A stretch of DNA of 64,000 bases from contig KN832563.1 of assembly GCA_000827205.1 (NCBI GenBank), positions 754,863 to 818,862 on the forward strand, written 5' to 3'. A program made the position numbers and the translations under genes. The first letter of the stretch is position 1, and every line of letters begins with the position of its first letter. The notes under the pieces were generated by a model. The model was not told the DNA's origin, made no database searches, and worked only from the letters and a program-made list of their open reading frames with translations. Origin of the DNA: Plicaturopsis crispa FD-325 SS-3. Lineage: Eukaryota; Basidiomycota; Agaricomycetes; Amylocorticiales; Amylocorticiaceae. Below are positions 1 to 14,673 of the stretch, piece after piece.

Positions 1-78
1 AGAGGGGATGTTGCCTGCATCGCGATGTCGCTGGGCGATGGCGAGGCTTCGCAGGGCCTCGTCCTTGTTTCCGTCCAT
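1..78 (-). CDS. J-domain protein, DNAJB12-like (5' end only, runs off the window)
   Basis: Only the first 26 codons are inside the window. They begin MDGNKDEALRSLAIAQRHRD. This matches the N-terminal helix found at the start of DNAJB12/DNAJB14-type J-domain proteins, where a M(D/E)xNKDEA start leads into a short TPR-like helix pair ahead of the J-domain. Members of that family are ER membrane or ER-associated Hsp70 co-chaperones. The J-domain itself is not visible here, so the call rests on the N-terminal signature alone. The start is the ATG complementary to 76-78. It lies head to head with the F-box gene that begins at 297, leaving about 218 bp for both promoters. Confidence 0.5.
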   Translation of the reverse strand, partial: MDGNKDEALRSLAIAQRHRDAGNIPS

Positions 79-296
79 CGCAGACAGAAGCGAACCTGGT
101 TATCAGAGTAAGTACGCAAGCGTAGACGGTGGCGGTAACACGTCGCCTGCAGAAGTTAGAAATCGAAATTGTGATCGAGTTTCTAAGTTAGCAGATTGGA
201 GTCCTAAGTTAACAATTATCAAATATCTATTTATTAAATAATTCACGCTTAAGAGTCATGACCAATTGAACGCTTCTGTACTTAGTTTCTGCATTC

Positions 297-2048
297 ATGC
301 ACCTGACAGACCGGCCAGAGCAAGAACCAGACGAGGTGCGCGTCGAGCGTCTGGAAATGAACTGGATTCGCGTGTTAATGCTGAATGCATGTAGCTCGTC
401 AGGTTTAGGGAAGCATGGAAAGCCGAGGTACAGCGGAAACGCGCGGCAGCCTCTGGAGATGCCCCTCTCCAGGCGTCGGCGTCAACGTCGACCTCGGATA
501 ATGCACCCTCAAGCTCGCAGGGTCCTGCGGGAGATGCGCCCGTGGTGTCTCCACAGATCCCCAAATTAGCCGCGTCCTCGAGCCAAGTAGCGTGGTCAGA
601 ACCCGCGACGGTACACACCTCGCACGGGGTCTCATCTGTGCCCGTGAAATTCCGCCCTGCCGTCGAGCTATACCGCCGCGCTGTTCTTCACGAGCAAAGG
701 GGCGAAGTCGACGACGCCCTCCAACTGTACCAGAAGGCTTTCCGTTTATACGACCAGGTCGACGTAGCTTATCGCCAGCAGGAGCAAGAACAGCATAGGG
801 CCCTCCTTGCTTCGGGACAGATTGTCGATCCGCCCAAAGCACGGCCCCGCCCGGTTTCTGGACCTCCGGTTATCGACGAAATTGCTCAAGATCTCTCCAA
901 GATCTCTCTAAAGCGTGCGACGGGCCCCAGCGTGCTGACCACCGGTACATTTGAGAACGTCCTCGCGAGTTTCCCCGATAGACTGTCCTTCGAGCCCGAG
1001 GAAGAGGGCGAGAAAACACCCATTTCCATTCTACCAGATGAAATTCTCGTATCTATTCTCCGCACTCTCGACCACGGGACAATCGAGCGCTTTGCTACTG
1101 TGAACCGCAAAGCGCGCGTCGTCAGTTTGGACTCAGTCATTTGGAAGTATGTATAATATAGCTTGCAGTGTAAATATCTTGCTGATTTTTGAGCTCTAGG
1201 GATTTCGTAGAAGCGGTGTATAAGCCGCCGCAAGTTCCGGATGAGGAGACCGCCGCAGCTGTCATAAACCGTCATTCCCTGGATTATCGGCGCGTGTATA
1301 TCGAGCAGCCGCGGGTACGGTATGACGGGGTATATATTGCGGTATGTCACTACCTGTGCGTGTGTTCAGATCCATCCCACATATGCAACGCGTGGCTCAT
1401 GATATGTTTCTTCAGACGGCAAGGTATGAGTGAGAACGCTTGGGTCAATGTACGTGCCGTTCAGCAGAGGCGTGCAGAGGCGTACATTTATACGAGTCGC
1501 CGTAGATATCCCACTTCATCACCTATCACCGTTACCTGTAGGTTTTACATGTTCATGTCAACGCCGACGAGGCGTTTGTTTGACTCTATCTTGCAGGAGA
1601 TTCCTCCCCGACGGTCAAGTCCTGTCTCTGCTCGCGAACGATGAGGCAGACCCGCAGGAAGTCGTTCCCCAGCTGAAGCCCGCCCTGCGCATGAAGGTAC
1701 GCAGTGCCCACTCCAACTTACTGTAAGGTCGGTTCGCTCATGTCTCACATCTAGGGCCTGCTCATCGGTACATGGCAGCTTCTCGGCACCACCGTTCATG
1801 TCACCAATCTCGTCGACGCGTCCGGGAGATATCCATACCCACCACACCCGGATTCCGACTCCAACAACGCATCCCGCTACACGTTCCAAATGACGCTCGC
1901 ACTGCGGTCTCGGCCATTGGGTCGCTGGAATAAGCTAGATTTCATCGGGTACGACTCCGTCGATAGGCTGAATGGCGATGTCGTTCCATTGGCCCTGAAG
2001 CACGCGAAGCCGTACTGGTTCTCTAAGGTCCGATCCTGGGTCTCTTGA
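297..2048 (+). CDS. FBXO9: F-box protein of the FBXO9/Hrt3/Pof7 type
   Basis: Predicted substrate receptor of an SCF ubiquitin ligase. The encoded protein has a charged N-terminus (FREAWKAEVQRKR), then a MIT/TPR-like helix (AVELYRRAVLHEQ, DALQLYQKAFRLYDQV), the F-box (ILPDEILVSILRTLD) and the conserved C-terminal FBXO9 region (GMSENAWVN, FITYHRYLRFLPDGQVLSLL, GTWQLLGTTVHV, ending in a WNKLDF barrel-like segment). This order is the family signature. The body is spliced: donors are visible near 1146, 1359, 1449, 1547 and 1696, and the exons join in frame with the acceptors before them. The junction of the first exon (ATG at 297) with the FREAW exon near 400 could not be resolved with a standard GT-AG pair in frame, so the exact N-terminus is uncertain. 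The stop is the TGA at 2046-2048. Confidence 0.85.
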
Positions 2049-3420
2049 CTGCCTGTATAAAGTATGTCAACAGTCCATTACGGACCGATGGAATGAAGGG
2101 GCTAATCTGTGCTATCAGCTAGACTAGGAATTTTGTGAAAGCTGCAGCTCTTCTATATTTACTCATACCAGCAGTCAGCCTAATCATGACTCGGGATCTC
2201 TCCGTGACATCAGTACTCTGGTCGATGTTCTTCCGGATGTTTGTCGGCTCATAGCAAGCTCTTGGGTCGCACGACGATATGGAATGGTCTTGCGCCTTCT
2301 GAGCGCCCATTTGGAAGATCTGAACACCTGGATCTGAACCATCGATGACGATCCCTGGCATGGTATAAACTGGATAGTTGGAAAAAAAAAACTTAACATA
2401 AACTTGCAGGGTTCTTCCCGGTGACATGTGACACCCTTCATAGGTATCTTCCAACTTGAACGACTGAAGACTACAATTTCCCCTCGAAATAGCAACGAAG
2501 GCCAATGGGGATTAGGTGCAGCGGATTAGGCCCGCCCAGTAGCACGGCGTGCCCTGCCTCGGACGCGTGTAGTGGGACTGGCGTGAAGGTAGTGGTCGAT
2601 AACTATCTAGACGCCAAATCGCATCAACATACGCACCGCGAGCACGGTAGATGCACGCACGATTACGGCGATACTGAACACGGGACATGGCACAATAGAC
2701 ACACCAGACTCAGAGCCTTCTCATCGGCAGCGACTGACGGGGCGTAAGGCCTGTCCCGCTCTGAGGCTCTCTGAGGTGAGATGATGTTTGACACTGACCA
2801 GCACCTCAAAACAGCGGGACACACAACAGGCCACTCCGGTCGTTGCATGGATAGGTGCGCTATGTACTATGGAAGCCAAAGAATGAAGATTGGACCAGAG
2901 TGAGTCACCGTAATTGTGCTGCACACTAGGCGATGCGGGGGGCCGGGGGTCAAACTTAGGGGCATTGACTCAAACATACACAGTTGCCATAAAGGGACGG
3001 AACGTGGGCAAGAAGTCGTTCAGCGCTGACTCGAGCGCTCAGCCACTGGGCGCCAATCAAGTGGCAGTCCGGACCTCGAATCGCCTCTATCGACGGAGCG
3101 TCTCCATATCCAGCTCCGTACCTAAGACCTTATGGCACACTCACCGCAATTTACAGGGCGGCCTCGGTCTTCTTAATCGTGAAGGCCGAAAGGGAGTACA
3201 ATGGAACACGTGGTACCACAGCGCTCAACGCCTACTATTTTCGAGTCAATCTACGTCCCAGATAGTACGGAGATCCTTTGTGTCTGTAGTCCATGTTTAT
3301 TGACTGTGTCGGAGCATTTCTAGGGCTGTGTGCAGCTGCAGAGGGGTGTGTATAAAATGAGGCCTCTACGCAGCAAAAACGACTCAGCTCAGCCTGGTCC
3401 CCCCAACAACACTCTCCACC
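2049..3420. other. Intergenic region, no supported gene
   Basis: About 1.4 kb between the F-box gene and the BCS1-like gene. Open frames here are short, lack splice continuity and do not resemble any family I know. The only clear signal is the TATA element and pyrimidine-rich leader at the right end, just before the ATG at 3421. Confidence 0.5.
3351..3357 (+). promoter_or_regulatory. TATA box of the BCS1-like gene
   Basis: A perfect TATAAAA lies about 65 bp before the ATG at 3421. It is followed by a CT/CA-rich leader (CCCCCCAACAACACTCTCCACC) that ends in a good initiation context, CCACCATGG. The position is typical for a fungal core promoter. Confidence 0.6.
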
Positions 3421-5407
3421 ATGGCTACGTCTTTAATCTCGACTCTCATTCCTGCTATGATGGGAGAAATACACAAACTGATGGACGGTCCCGATACCGA
3501 CCTACTTAACGTCACTACGAGCGAGGGACACGATGGGACACTGTTGCAGTATCAGACCTTCCCCACCAATGTGTCCTCTATCATGGGGTTGCTCTTCTCG
3601 TTCATCGACTCATCCGACTGGCTGAAGTTGATCATCCTTGGCGGTCTTTTCGAGATGCTTCGGAGACTAGCATTTGCATGTTGGGCTTGGGCAGTCGGCT
3701 CATTCTTTATCACGGCTCGCTTTGATGAGGACGATTATAGCTATGGTGAGCTCGTGCCACATACTTATTCCGAGCGCCAAACCTGCTTCCGTGCTAATCT
3801 CTCAAGCTGATGCCGTTGTGTTGAATTTTAGACTGGATCATGAGCTGGTTATCGAAGCAGCCTTCATGGGCACGAGCGCGCGAACTACAAGTTTCAACGG
3901 GCTCTGTCGACGCCCTCATACGATCTGGCGAAGACGAGGACCTAGTATCCGAGGCGGGCGAAAAAGTGTCGTACCTTCCCACCGTAGAAGCCACATACAA
4001 CGTGTTCTACCGAAGACGGTGGATACGCGTTAGGCGATTGCGAAACAATACAGGATATTATGGCCGAGCCGAGGACTCCCTTGAAATAATGTGCGTTGCA
4101 CGGTCAAGTCCTTTGGAAGCTGTATCATCCTGAGATGCGAAATTTAGGATCATGACCCGCAACCGTAAACTTCTCGACGAGCTATTGGTGACTGCCAAAC
4201 AACACTACACAAGCGCTTGTAGCAGCAGATTGTGCATATACGCTCGCGAGACCTCTATAAACGGCGGGTGGCGCCTAGTGGCGGCGCGTCCCAAGCGCTC
4301 TCTTCGTTCTATTGTTCTCGATCCGGGCATCAAGGATATGCTCATTGAGGATGCAAAAGACTTTCTCGATAGTAGGGCCTGGTATGTAGAGCGGGGCATT
4401 CCATTCCGCCGGGGCTACCTTCTGGTGAGCATTCACGTCGAAAATCGTATTCTACATCTGCTGACTATCGTGCTCTCACACAGTACGGTGAACCCGGTTC
4501 AGGCAAAACTTCCTTGATCCAAGGGATCGCTGGGGAGCTTGGCCTTCACATATACATCATATCGCTCTCTCGGGCGGGGCTTGACGACGCGTCGTTGAAC
4601 GAGATGATCTCAAGCTTACCGCAGAAATGCATAGCCCTCATGGAAGACATAGATGCCGCCTTCCACCATGGAATCTCTCGCGAAGACGAGCCTGCGCCAC
4701 CGCCTCCCCCTCCAGTAGGCGGAAGCACATCCGCAGCACCCTCGAAGCCCACCGCTCTGCCCTCTCCTTCTACAAGTCGCGTCACCCTCAGTGGTCTACT
4801 AAATGCCCTGGACGGCGTCGGCGCACAAGAGGGTCGCATCCTGTTTGCGACGACTAACAAGTTTACCGCGCTGGATCCAGCACTGTGTCGGCCGGGACGC
4901 ATGGATCTGCACATCGAATTCAAACTTGCGAGCCAGCTCCAGGCGCAGGAACTTTTCAAGCGGTTCTATCTCTCCGTAGAGGACATGGGCGATGAAGTGG
5001 GCGACGACGAGAGCGAGCATGGCAGCGTCGACTCTGGCTACGGCGGGAGCCCCACGTCTGAACGTCCTCTCATTGACCTGAATCGGGATGAAAAGTCGCC
5101 TTCCGCTTCATCCACGCCGTCCTCTCCTGCGACTCCAAGCTCCCCCTTGGACCTAGATTTCACCCACCAGCTGCACAGCGCACGCGCACCCAAGCTGTCT
5201 CGTCGGCAGACTCTCGCATTGGCGGAATCATTTGCACAAGCTGTTCCCGATCGCGAGGTGTCGATGGCGAGTTTGCAGGGCTACCTTATGGTGTACAAAT
5301 CACGGCCCTTCGAGGCTGCAAAAAACATTGGCTTATGGATAGAGGAACAACGAAAGGAGAAGGCCAAGAAGGCCAAGGCGTCCCCCCAACAATCCACAGT
5401 ATCGTAG
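3421..5407 (+). CDS. BCS1-like AAA ATPase
   Basis: Membrane-anchored AAA protein related to mitochondrial BCS1, which moves the folded Rieske protein across the inner membrane. Four exons join in frame: 3421-3745, 3832-4090, 4148-4424 and 4484-5407. The N-terminal part holds one hydrophobic segment (LIILGGLFEMLRRLAFACWA) and a BCS1_N-type domain. The ATPase domain shows [20 protein letters not shown] (Walker A), IALMEDIDAAF (Walker B), the GLLNALDGV helix, ATTNKFTALDPALCRPGRMD (sensor 1 and arginine finger) and a Ser/Pro-rich insertion before the C-terminal helices. Basidiomycetes carry many divergent BCS1-like paralogues, and the long low-complexity insertion near 5030-5150 fits one of those rather than the orthologue that assembles complex III. 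The Walker A motif is created across an intron, so it is missed by single-frame reading. Confidence 0.85.
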
Positions 5408-5569
5408 AGCCTATGCTCGTCGGTAGTACATACATGGGAGCGGTGTTTTACTTCAGATACCCCGAGTCATATCCAGGCAATCCCAAATCAAACGGACATG
5501 TACATGTACATATATTTCTTCTCACTAATGACACTCATGACAATAAGGAGTACACTGCGACCTGCTGAT

Positions 5570-8456
<2,887 letters not shown>

Positions 8457-8761
8457 CTTGACGATACGGACGCCTCTGTCTGTCCAACGAACTCAACGAT
8501 GGAGTCTTTGACAAAAGCAAGAGCCGGTTGTTGATGAAGGGAGGAAAGAGAGGATTTCGGCGCCGCAATAGGGTTTGTCAGTTTCTGTTGATGGTCCGTG
8601 CGTTTTTTTCATTGTTCCGAGACCCGATGCCGACTCCTCGGTCACAAGTCACAGTGTGACGAGACGCGCCTTTCGCGCCACCCAAAGACCACCGCTCATT
8701 GACTTTTACCTCCACAACTTTCTCAAGACGCTCCGTCACTTTTGAAACTGGTCTAAACAGA

Positions 8762-10161
8762 ATGAGCGACGAAGATATTACTATGGACGCGGAGCCCGCA
8801 GTGTTGCCTTCGTTCAAAAGCAAAGGCAAGGGTAAAGCGGTCGACTTGCAGCCATTTGACGATGACAGTCTGCCCTGGTACGTTGTAGAGCTGAAAGTAT
8901 GCAGTGACGTCTAACAGTGATCCAAGGGTTGAGAAATACAGACCCGTAACACTGGACGATGTCGTTTCACACAAAGACATCACGACGACGAGTAAGCACG
9001 CGCCTTATGATCGTGTAGCAAGTCAAGTTTGACCGCAACGTGCATAGTCGAGAAGTTCATCGAGAAGAATAGGCTACCCCATCTTCTATTCTATGGCCCG
9101 CCTGGAACTGGAAAAACCTCGACGATCCTTGCGGTCGCGCGGCGTATATACGGGGCAGACTATCGGAAACAGATTCTCGAGGTGCGTCTACGCGAATGCG
9201 ATATACCCTTCCTGTCTCAACACATTTACCTTCAGCTAAACGCGTCGGATGATCGAGGAATAGACGTCGTACGCGAGCAAATCAAACAATTCGCCGAAAC
9301 GCGTACATTGTTCTCCAAAGGGTACAAGCTCATCATCCTGGACGAGGCGGACATGATGACACAGCAAGCACAGGCTGCACTCCGCCGGGTCATAGAACAG
9401 TACACGAAGAACGTGCGGTTCTGCATCATTTGCAACTACGTGAACAAGATTGCGCCCGCGATCCAGAGTCGGTGCACGCGCTTTCGATTCTCACCGCTAC
9501 CAATCGTCGAGGTTGAGAAGCGGCTTGTTGGTGTCGTAGAAGCCGAAAAGTACGCTCTCGCAGTGTCCATTGAATATTCGGGCATCTGACGAAAATTTGC
9601 AATGTTCAGAGTGAAACTGACGGACGATGGGAAGAAGGCGTTGCTGAAACTGTCCAAGGGGGACATGAGGCGTGCGCTGAATGTCCTGCAGGCTTGTCAT
9701 GCAGCCTACGATGTCATAGACGAGGCGGAGATCTACAACTGCACAGGCAACCCTCATCCATCGGACATCGAGACTATCGTGAACTCTATGCTCTCCGACG
9801 AATTCACCACTTCGTATCAAAGTACGACCTCACGTTCACAATGCATTCTTGATCAGCTAACACTGGCTTATCATAGTGATATCAAAAATGAAAACTGAGC
9901 GCGGACTCGCTCTGCAGGACCTCCTCACGGGCGCGTATGAGTATGTGGAGACGATCGATTTCAAGCCGCACGCACGGGTATATTTGCTAGACTACCTTGC
10001 AACGACGGAGTACGTCTCATCATATGGTTGATAGTCTCAGGTCTCGATACTCATGCATCTCCAGGTATCGACTCTCTACAGGGGCGAGCGAGAAGATACA
10101 GTTGACAGCATTATTAGGCGCGTTCAAGAATGCTGTAGAGCTGACTGCCAAAGCTTCATGA
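8762..10161 (+). CDS. RFC3: Replication factor C small subunit, RFC3 (human RFC5 type)
   Basis: Subunit of the clamp loader that opens PCNA and places it on primed DNA. Seven exons join in frame: 8762-8877, 8927-8991, 9048-9181, 9236-9549, 9610-9821, 9877-10009 and 10065-10161. Clamp-loader boxes in order are PWVEKYRPVTLDDVVSH (box II), LLFYGPPGTGKTSTI (Walker A), LELNASDDRGIDVVR (box IV), LIILDEADMMT (box V, DEAD), FCIICNYVNKI (sensor 1), SRCTRF (SRC arginine finger motif) and KGDMRRALNVLQ (sensor 2). SHKDITTT and the IEKFIEKNRLPHLLFYG segment match the yeast Rfc3/human RFC5 branch. The gene is convergent with the F-box-like gene, with only 71 bp between stop codons. Confidence 0.95.
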
Positions 10162-10232
10162 CCATAGTGGAAGGAGTTGTACGTCGATGCACAAATGTTG
10201 ACTACAAGCATACACATGAATGTACTCTACTG

Positions 10233-11327
10233 CTATATTTCAAACGCAAACCGTTCAAGTGGACCGGTATAGGTTTCCAACACCCCGTCGGACGGCCAAA
10301 CGACGTGATTGGTCTTGCGCCGCAAAAACAGAGGGGAAAAGAGCATGCGCCCACGGCGGTCCGCTTCCTCGCGTACCCGTTTCTGCGCGCGGTCGTCCGA
10401 TGCGTCTTGCACGTCCTTCATGATTTGCATGAGCGCCGCGTTCTCGTCCATGCCGTCTTCGCTGTCGGCGGACATTTCGTGGTCGTCGCACTGCAGCGGC
10501 CCCGTCACCATGCAGTACGCGCTCGTCCACCGCATGTGCATCACGGTCCACGACGGCGGATCCAGGCGGCGGGCATACGTCGTACGGAGCGCCGACGCGA
10601 GATAGTTGCCCATCCGCGATGTGCGTGTGATGGTTACCCCTGTGATCTGCTTTGGCAACTCGCCGAGCGCAATGGTCCCGGAGAAGTCCCACCGCGCCTT
10701 GTTGTGCTCGATGTGCAGCGTGCGGAGGTTCGGGAGGTGCCCGTTGGCGCGGATGTCCCACAGCATTGTATTGAGTACAGGGCCTACCGCTAGCATAGCG
10801 GGCTCCTGAGGCCAGTGGGCGCTTCCTACGATGAGTGAGCGACAGAGAAGGTCCTGTGGCGTCGGCAAGTCGTCCTCGCCGCGGAACTTGGTCCAGAACC
10901 GCACTGCATATGCAGGAGTGGGGATATAGACATACATCGCGGAGACGCGCCCAAACTCCTCTTGCCAAGTCCTATTGACGAGAGGACAGGATAGGAGAAG
11001 CGCGATGCGCTCGTCGTGCGTGAGGGGCTCCGTCCACGCCAAGTACAGGATGCGTTCGAGAATCTCCACCGGAATCCCGGGGTGTATTATGTTGTTGCTT
11101 TCAGGGCCAGTGCGAGGCTTACCGAGGGGCGCCTGAGATGCAAGTGTATTTCGATTGTTTCCTCGAGTAAGTTTCCATGATAGGCTGGCCGAAAGCTTGT
11201 TGAGCGCCACCAACACACCCCGTGTATACCGGGCGGTGCGACCGGGAGAAGGCAGAGTACCGTCGACGAGAGTGACCATTGATCGTCGATATCCAGGAGA
11301 TGGAAATGCAGCAAGGAGGACAGGCAT
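10233..11327 (-). CDS. F-box-like protein of unknown target
   Basis: Intronless frame of 364 residues. Residues about 85-120 read IPVEILERILYLAWTEPLTH, followed by LLSCPLVNRTWQEEFGRVSA, which is the F-box-like pattern common in the large, rapidly evolving F-box families of Agaricomycetes. The rest is a non-repetitive alpha/beta region (NGHLPNLRTLHIEHNKA, ITGVTITRTSRMGNYLA) that may be degenerate leucine-rich repeats, followed by an acidic stretch (SADSEDGMDE) and a basic stretch before the end. Such proteins may act as SCF substrate receptors, but no partner or substrate can be read from the sequence. ATG is complementary to 11325-11327. Confidence 0.75.
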   Translation of the reverse strand: MPVLLAAFPSPGYRRSMVTLVDGTLPSPGRTARYTRGVLVALNKLSASLSWKLTRGNNRNTLASQAPLGKPRTGPESNNIIHPGIPVEILERILYLAWTEPLTHDERIALLLSCPLVNRTWQEEFGRVSAMYVYIPTPAYAVRFWTKFRGEDDLPTPQDLLCRSLIVGSAHWPQEPAMLAVGPVLNTMLWDIRANGHLPNLRTLHIEHNKARWDFSGTIALGELPKQITGVTITRTSRMGNYLASALRTTYARRLDPPSWTVMHMRWTSAYCMVTGPLQCDDHEMSADSEDGMDENAALMQIMKDVQDASDDRAQKRVREEADRRGRMLFSPLFLRRKTNHVVWPSDGVLETYTGPLERFAFEI

Positions 11328-11960
11328 GTAAAGGGGCTTTCATCCTCCTGTATCGGAAGCGGAAATTGGCGATATATTCTATCCGTGACCAACGTTCTTC
11401 TGCGAAGGGATCATGCCACAACATAACAGGGTTGTCGGGAACATTGACAGAATGACCCAAAAAATTGAGCAAACAATGTAGCACATGCTAGATGCATTTG
11501 CTTGGTCGTCTGTGCTGCTGTCAGTGTAGATATGGAGACAAAGACAGACGGTTGAAAGTTCAGATACGTGCATTGCTAATATGCAATGAGTACGCATCTG
11601 CATGTTGGCGGTCCATAACGAAACGTCGAGGCTTTAGGAACAAAGAGTCAGTAGTATGTTATAGCCTCAATAAGTAGTAGAGGCTCACAAGGAAGTGCCG
11701 GCAACGATGCTAAGATGACTAGTTCTCCGATATAGTCAGGCACCGCGGGAGCTCTCCACCTGCCATGTGAATGCCGAGGAGCACTCCGCTGCAACTGGCA
11801 TGCAACCGCCAGCGTCTAAAGGACACCGATATGAAATGTACAGCAACCTGCCATGGGCATGACGTTTCGTATGACGCAAACCTATAGTCCTGCTCCGTTG
11901 GTGCCCATATAACAACCTGCAAGCAACGAGCGTCAGAACCCACAAAACCGCCCGATAGCC
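11328..11960. other. Intergenic region, no supported gene
   Basis: About 630 bp between two divergent start codons. Short open frames overlap on both strands without recognisable similarity or splice continuity. Confidence 0.45.
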
Positions 11961-12480
11961 ATGTCCTCTTCACGCCCTGCATCCCAGGCTCGCCCAGCAG
12001 CATCACCCGCTCCGCAGCGTGAACCATCCAAAGCACGTTCATCTTCCCGCCGCCGGGGCCGCAGCACGGGCCCCCGCTCCTTATCCCGTGCGTCCTCCGA
12101 GGCCGACACAGACGCGGAGGGACTCAGCTCTGGTGGTGGCAGGCGAAGGAACCGGAAAAAGAACAATGCGAACAAAGGTGGAGGGTTGCCTGTCGTCGAC
12201 GAGGGAGGGCCCACACAACCCATACAGGATGTGGGCAACACCGCCAAGGGTATTGTAGGCGGATTGGGCGGTGGGGGTGGCCAAGAAGCTCAACAGGGAG
12301 GCGAAGAAAAGAAGGACAGCGGCGGAGGCAGCGACGCACTGAGTCTGCGCTTGGATTTGAACCTGGATGTCTGGATAGAGCTGAAGGCCAAGATCCATGG
12401 AGACGTCACATTGGCCCTACTGTGAGTGGTTTTCAATGACGTAGATGACATCGCACTTAACTGAGAATTTAGGCAATAGA
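11961..12480 (+). CDS. Conserved-looking low-complexity protein of unknown function
   Basis: Two exons: 11961-12421, then a last exon of a few codons after the intron at about 12422-12473, ending in CAA TAG. The protein is about 155 residues. The N-terminal two-thirds is Ser/Arg/Gly-rich and probably disordered (SSSRRRGRSTGPRSLSRASS, RRRNRKKNN, GGLGGGGG). The C-terminus is an ordered-looking amphipathic segment, LSLRLDLNLDVWIELKAKIH, followed by GDVTLALLQ. I recall similar LDLNLDVEIELKAKIHGD endings in short fungal proteins without assigned function, but this is memory and not a search. The basic, RS-like first half could bind nucleic acid. Function not known. Confidence 0.65.
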
Positions 12481-12943
12481 CGTTGAAGAGGACGTACCTT
12501 CTGTGCATACATCTCGTCGGTCGATGCTGTAGCCGTATTGGACTTTTTGGTGTCTGCTTACTATCCCGCAATTGGACGCATAGGACTTGTAGACTCGTGG
12601 ACGATTCCTGCCTTCTGTATAATACATACACATGCTGTAGTGATTGAATGTCTTTATAGCTGCGCCTGAAAACGGAGACGGCGATGTGAGCTGTAGAATC
12701 GTCGAAGCAAGCACCGAGTATACATACCCAACCGTGTTTACTCTAGCTGCCCAAATACATCTTGGGGTCATGCTACAGCCGATACTTTCTAAGGTCCAGT
12801 ATTGATATTGCTTGGAAAAAGAGGAAAGACGGCAGTGACATGGTGGCAAGACGAGCAAGACGAATTGCCGGTCAACCTCCGCCGGCAAACGCGCTCGGCT
12901 CTTGAGACAAGTCTGCTATCGCCTCTTCACCACGCTCGCCGAC
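12481..12943. other. Intergenic region, no supported gene
   Basis: About 460 bp between the unknown low-complexity gene and the RED gene. Nothing with coding continuity was seen. Confidence 0.4.
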
Positions 12944-14627
12944 ATGGACCAGGTAACAATTCTTGTCTGGCCAGCATCTTGAATGAAAGCTCACAGGCAA
13001 ACCAGGAATCCTTTCGCAAACTACTCCAAACCCCTCGGGTGTCTTCCAACGGATCGACGCCGAACCAATCTCGAGGCTCACTGCTCACCGCGTCGAGCTC
13101 GAAGCAGTGCGTGCATTGGTCACCGATTGACCAAGTATAGTGTACTTATCTTGGACGAACCATTTTTACAGAAAGACAGTGAACGCGTCCCAGCCTGCTT
13201 TCAAACCGCGGAAGGTCAAGAAGCAGGCGGACTCTCAGTATCGTGACCGAGCTGCAGAACGGCGGGTTGGCGAGGGTAATGACTACGCTCAGGTGTGTCT
13301 CAAGACTCAGTCATAGGACCGGAATGTGCTCATGAACGCCGGGACATATTAGGTGGAAGCTGTCCTCGAAGACTTCGAGCGCCGCGCAGCTGAAAGCGAA
13401 GACAAGGATACTGTGAGTGCCCGCAAAAACATCGCGTAATCGAGCTATCTAATAGACAAGCAAATAGGTAGAACAACAGCGCCGCTATCTGGGGGGAGAC
13501 AAGGACCATACAATCCTTGTGAAAGGCCTCGACGTCGCGCTCCTCGAACAAAATAAAGCCCGTGCAGCCGCGGCAACTGAAGACGATGACTCGCTCGAAC
13601 AGGCTTTCATGGAGGCCTCGAAAGCGACCGAGCCCAAGAAACGCACGCGCCAGGATCTGTTGCGAGAGCTAAAGGAGAAGCGGGTACAGGGCGGTGGGGT
13701 TATAAGCCCAGAAGAGGCAGCAGCAGCAGCGAAGACGGCAGAGGAGGAGGCCCGCGCGCTCGAGGAAGCAAAGCGGGCTGGAAAATTCAGGCCAATCGGT
13801 TTCAAGCCAATAGGTGCGCCCAGTGACGAAAAGACGAAGAGGAAGAAGGTCAAAGGCGCAGCCGGGGACGGGGAGCGGAAGAAGAAGAAACGGAAGGTGG
13901 AAGCAGGCACGGAGAGCAAACCAAAGGATGGTGCGAAGGGCGAGATGCTTCCTCCCCCGATTCCGCAAACGACACCCGTTCAGCCGATAGCATCGACCTC
14001 GTCGACTACGCTCGCTGAACCCGAGCCCGAGCCAATGGACGAAGACGTAGATATATTCGCTGGCGCCGGGGAATACGAGGGCTTCCCGTCCGGCGACGAG
14101 GACGACGAGGACGACGCACGGCCAAAGGACACTGAAGATCCTTCTACCTCAGAACTGCATGCATCGCCAACAAGAAGGTGGATACCAACAGACGACGAAC
14201 CGAAACCCCCTCCGCCCACTGTAGCCGAGGGATCCAAGTCTCATTCGCCTCCGCCAGACCGTTCATCTCGACCGCCCCGCGAGGAGGAGGACGATGACGA
14301 CGAGGAAGAGCAACCGACGCGTCTAGTACCTCTCCAGTCGTCTGCACTACCGTCGATCAAAGAGTTCCTTGCTATGGACGAAGCAGTCGGGCAACGAGAC
14401 AAGCGGAAAAAACGGAAGGACAAGCGGAAAGGCGGGAAAGATGACGATGGAGATGGAGATGGGGAAGGCGGGAAGAAGATGACCGCTGAAGTGAGGGCCG
14501 AACGTGATTACAAGCGGTGGGTCCACTGTCTAGTATGATCTGTTGCTTGCGCTCGACTGACGAGTGGTTGATTTGCAGGCTTAAGTCGTATACGGATAAG
14601 AAAGCAGGTGCCTCCGGGAGCAAATGA
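12944..14627 (+). CDS. IK: RED/IK-like spliceosomal protein
   Basis: Homologue of human RED (IK), a spliceosome B-complex factor that works with SMU1. Six exons join in frame: 12944-12952, 12997-13106, 13172-13292, 13353-13412, 13468-14516 and 14579-14627. The RED N-terminal domain is recognisable from YRDRAAERRVGEGNDYAQVE, then RRYLGGDKDHTILVKGLDVA and LLEQNKARA, matching the family's KYLGGD-HTHLVKGLDFALL. After that come basic and acidic low-complexity blocks (KRKKVKG, KKKKRKVE, EEEDDDDEEE) instead of the Arg/Glu/Asp dipeptide tract of animal RED. A conserved LPSIKEFLAMDEAVGQ segment follows, and the protein ends in KSYTDKKAGASGSK. At about 450 residues it is somewhat shorter than human RED (557). 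The second acceptor could be six bases further on, dropping two residues. Confidence 0.85.
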
Positions 14628-14673
14628 CCGTTCACATACGCGTATTGCTCGGTGCTCGAATAACGAAATAACA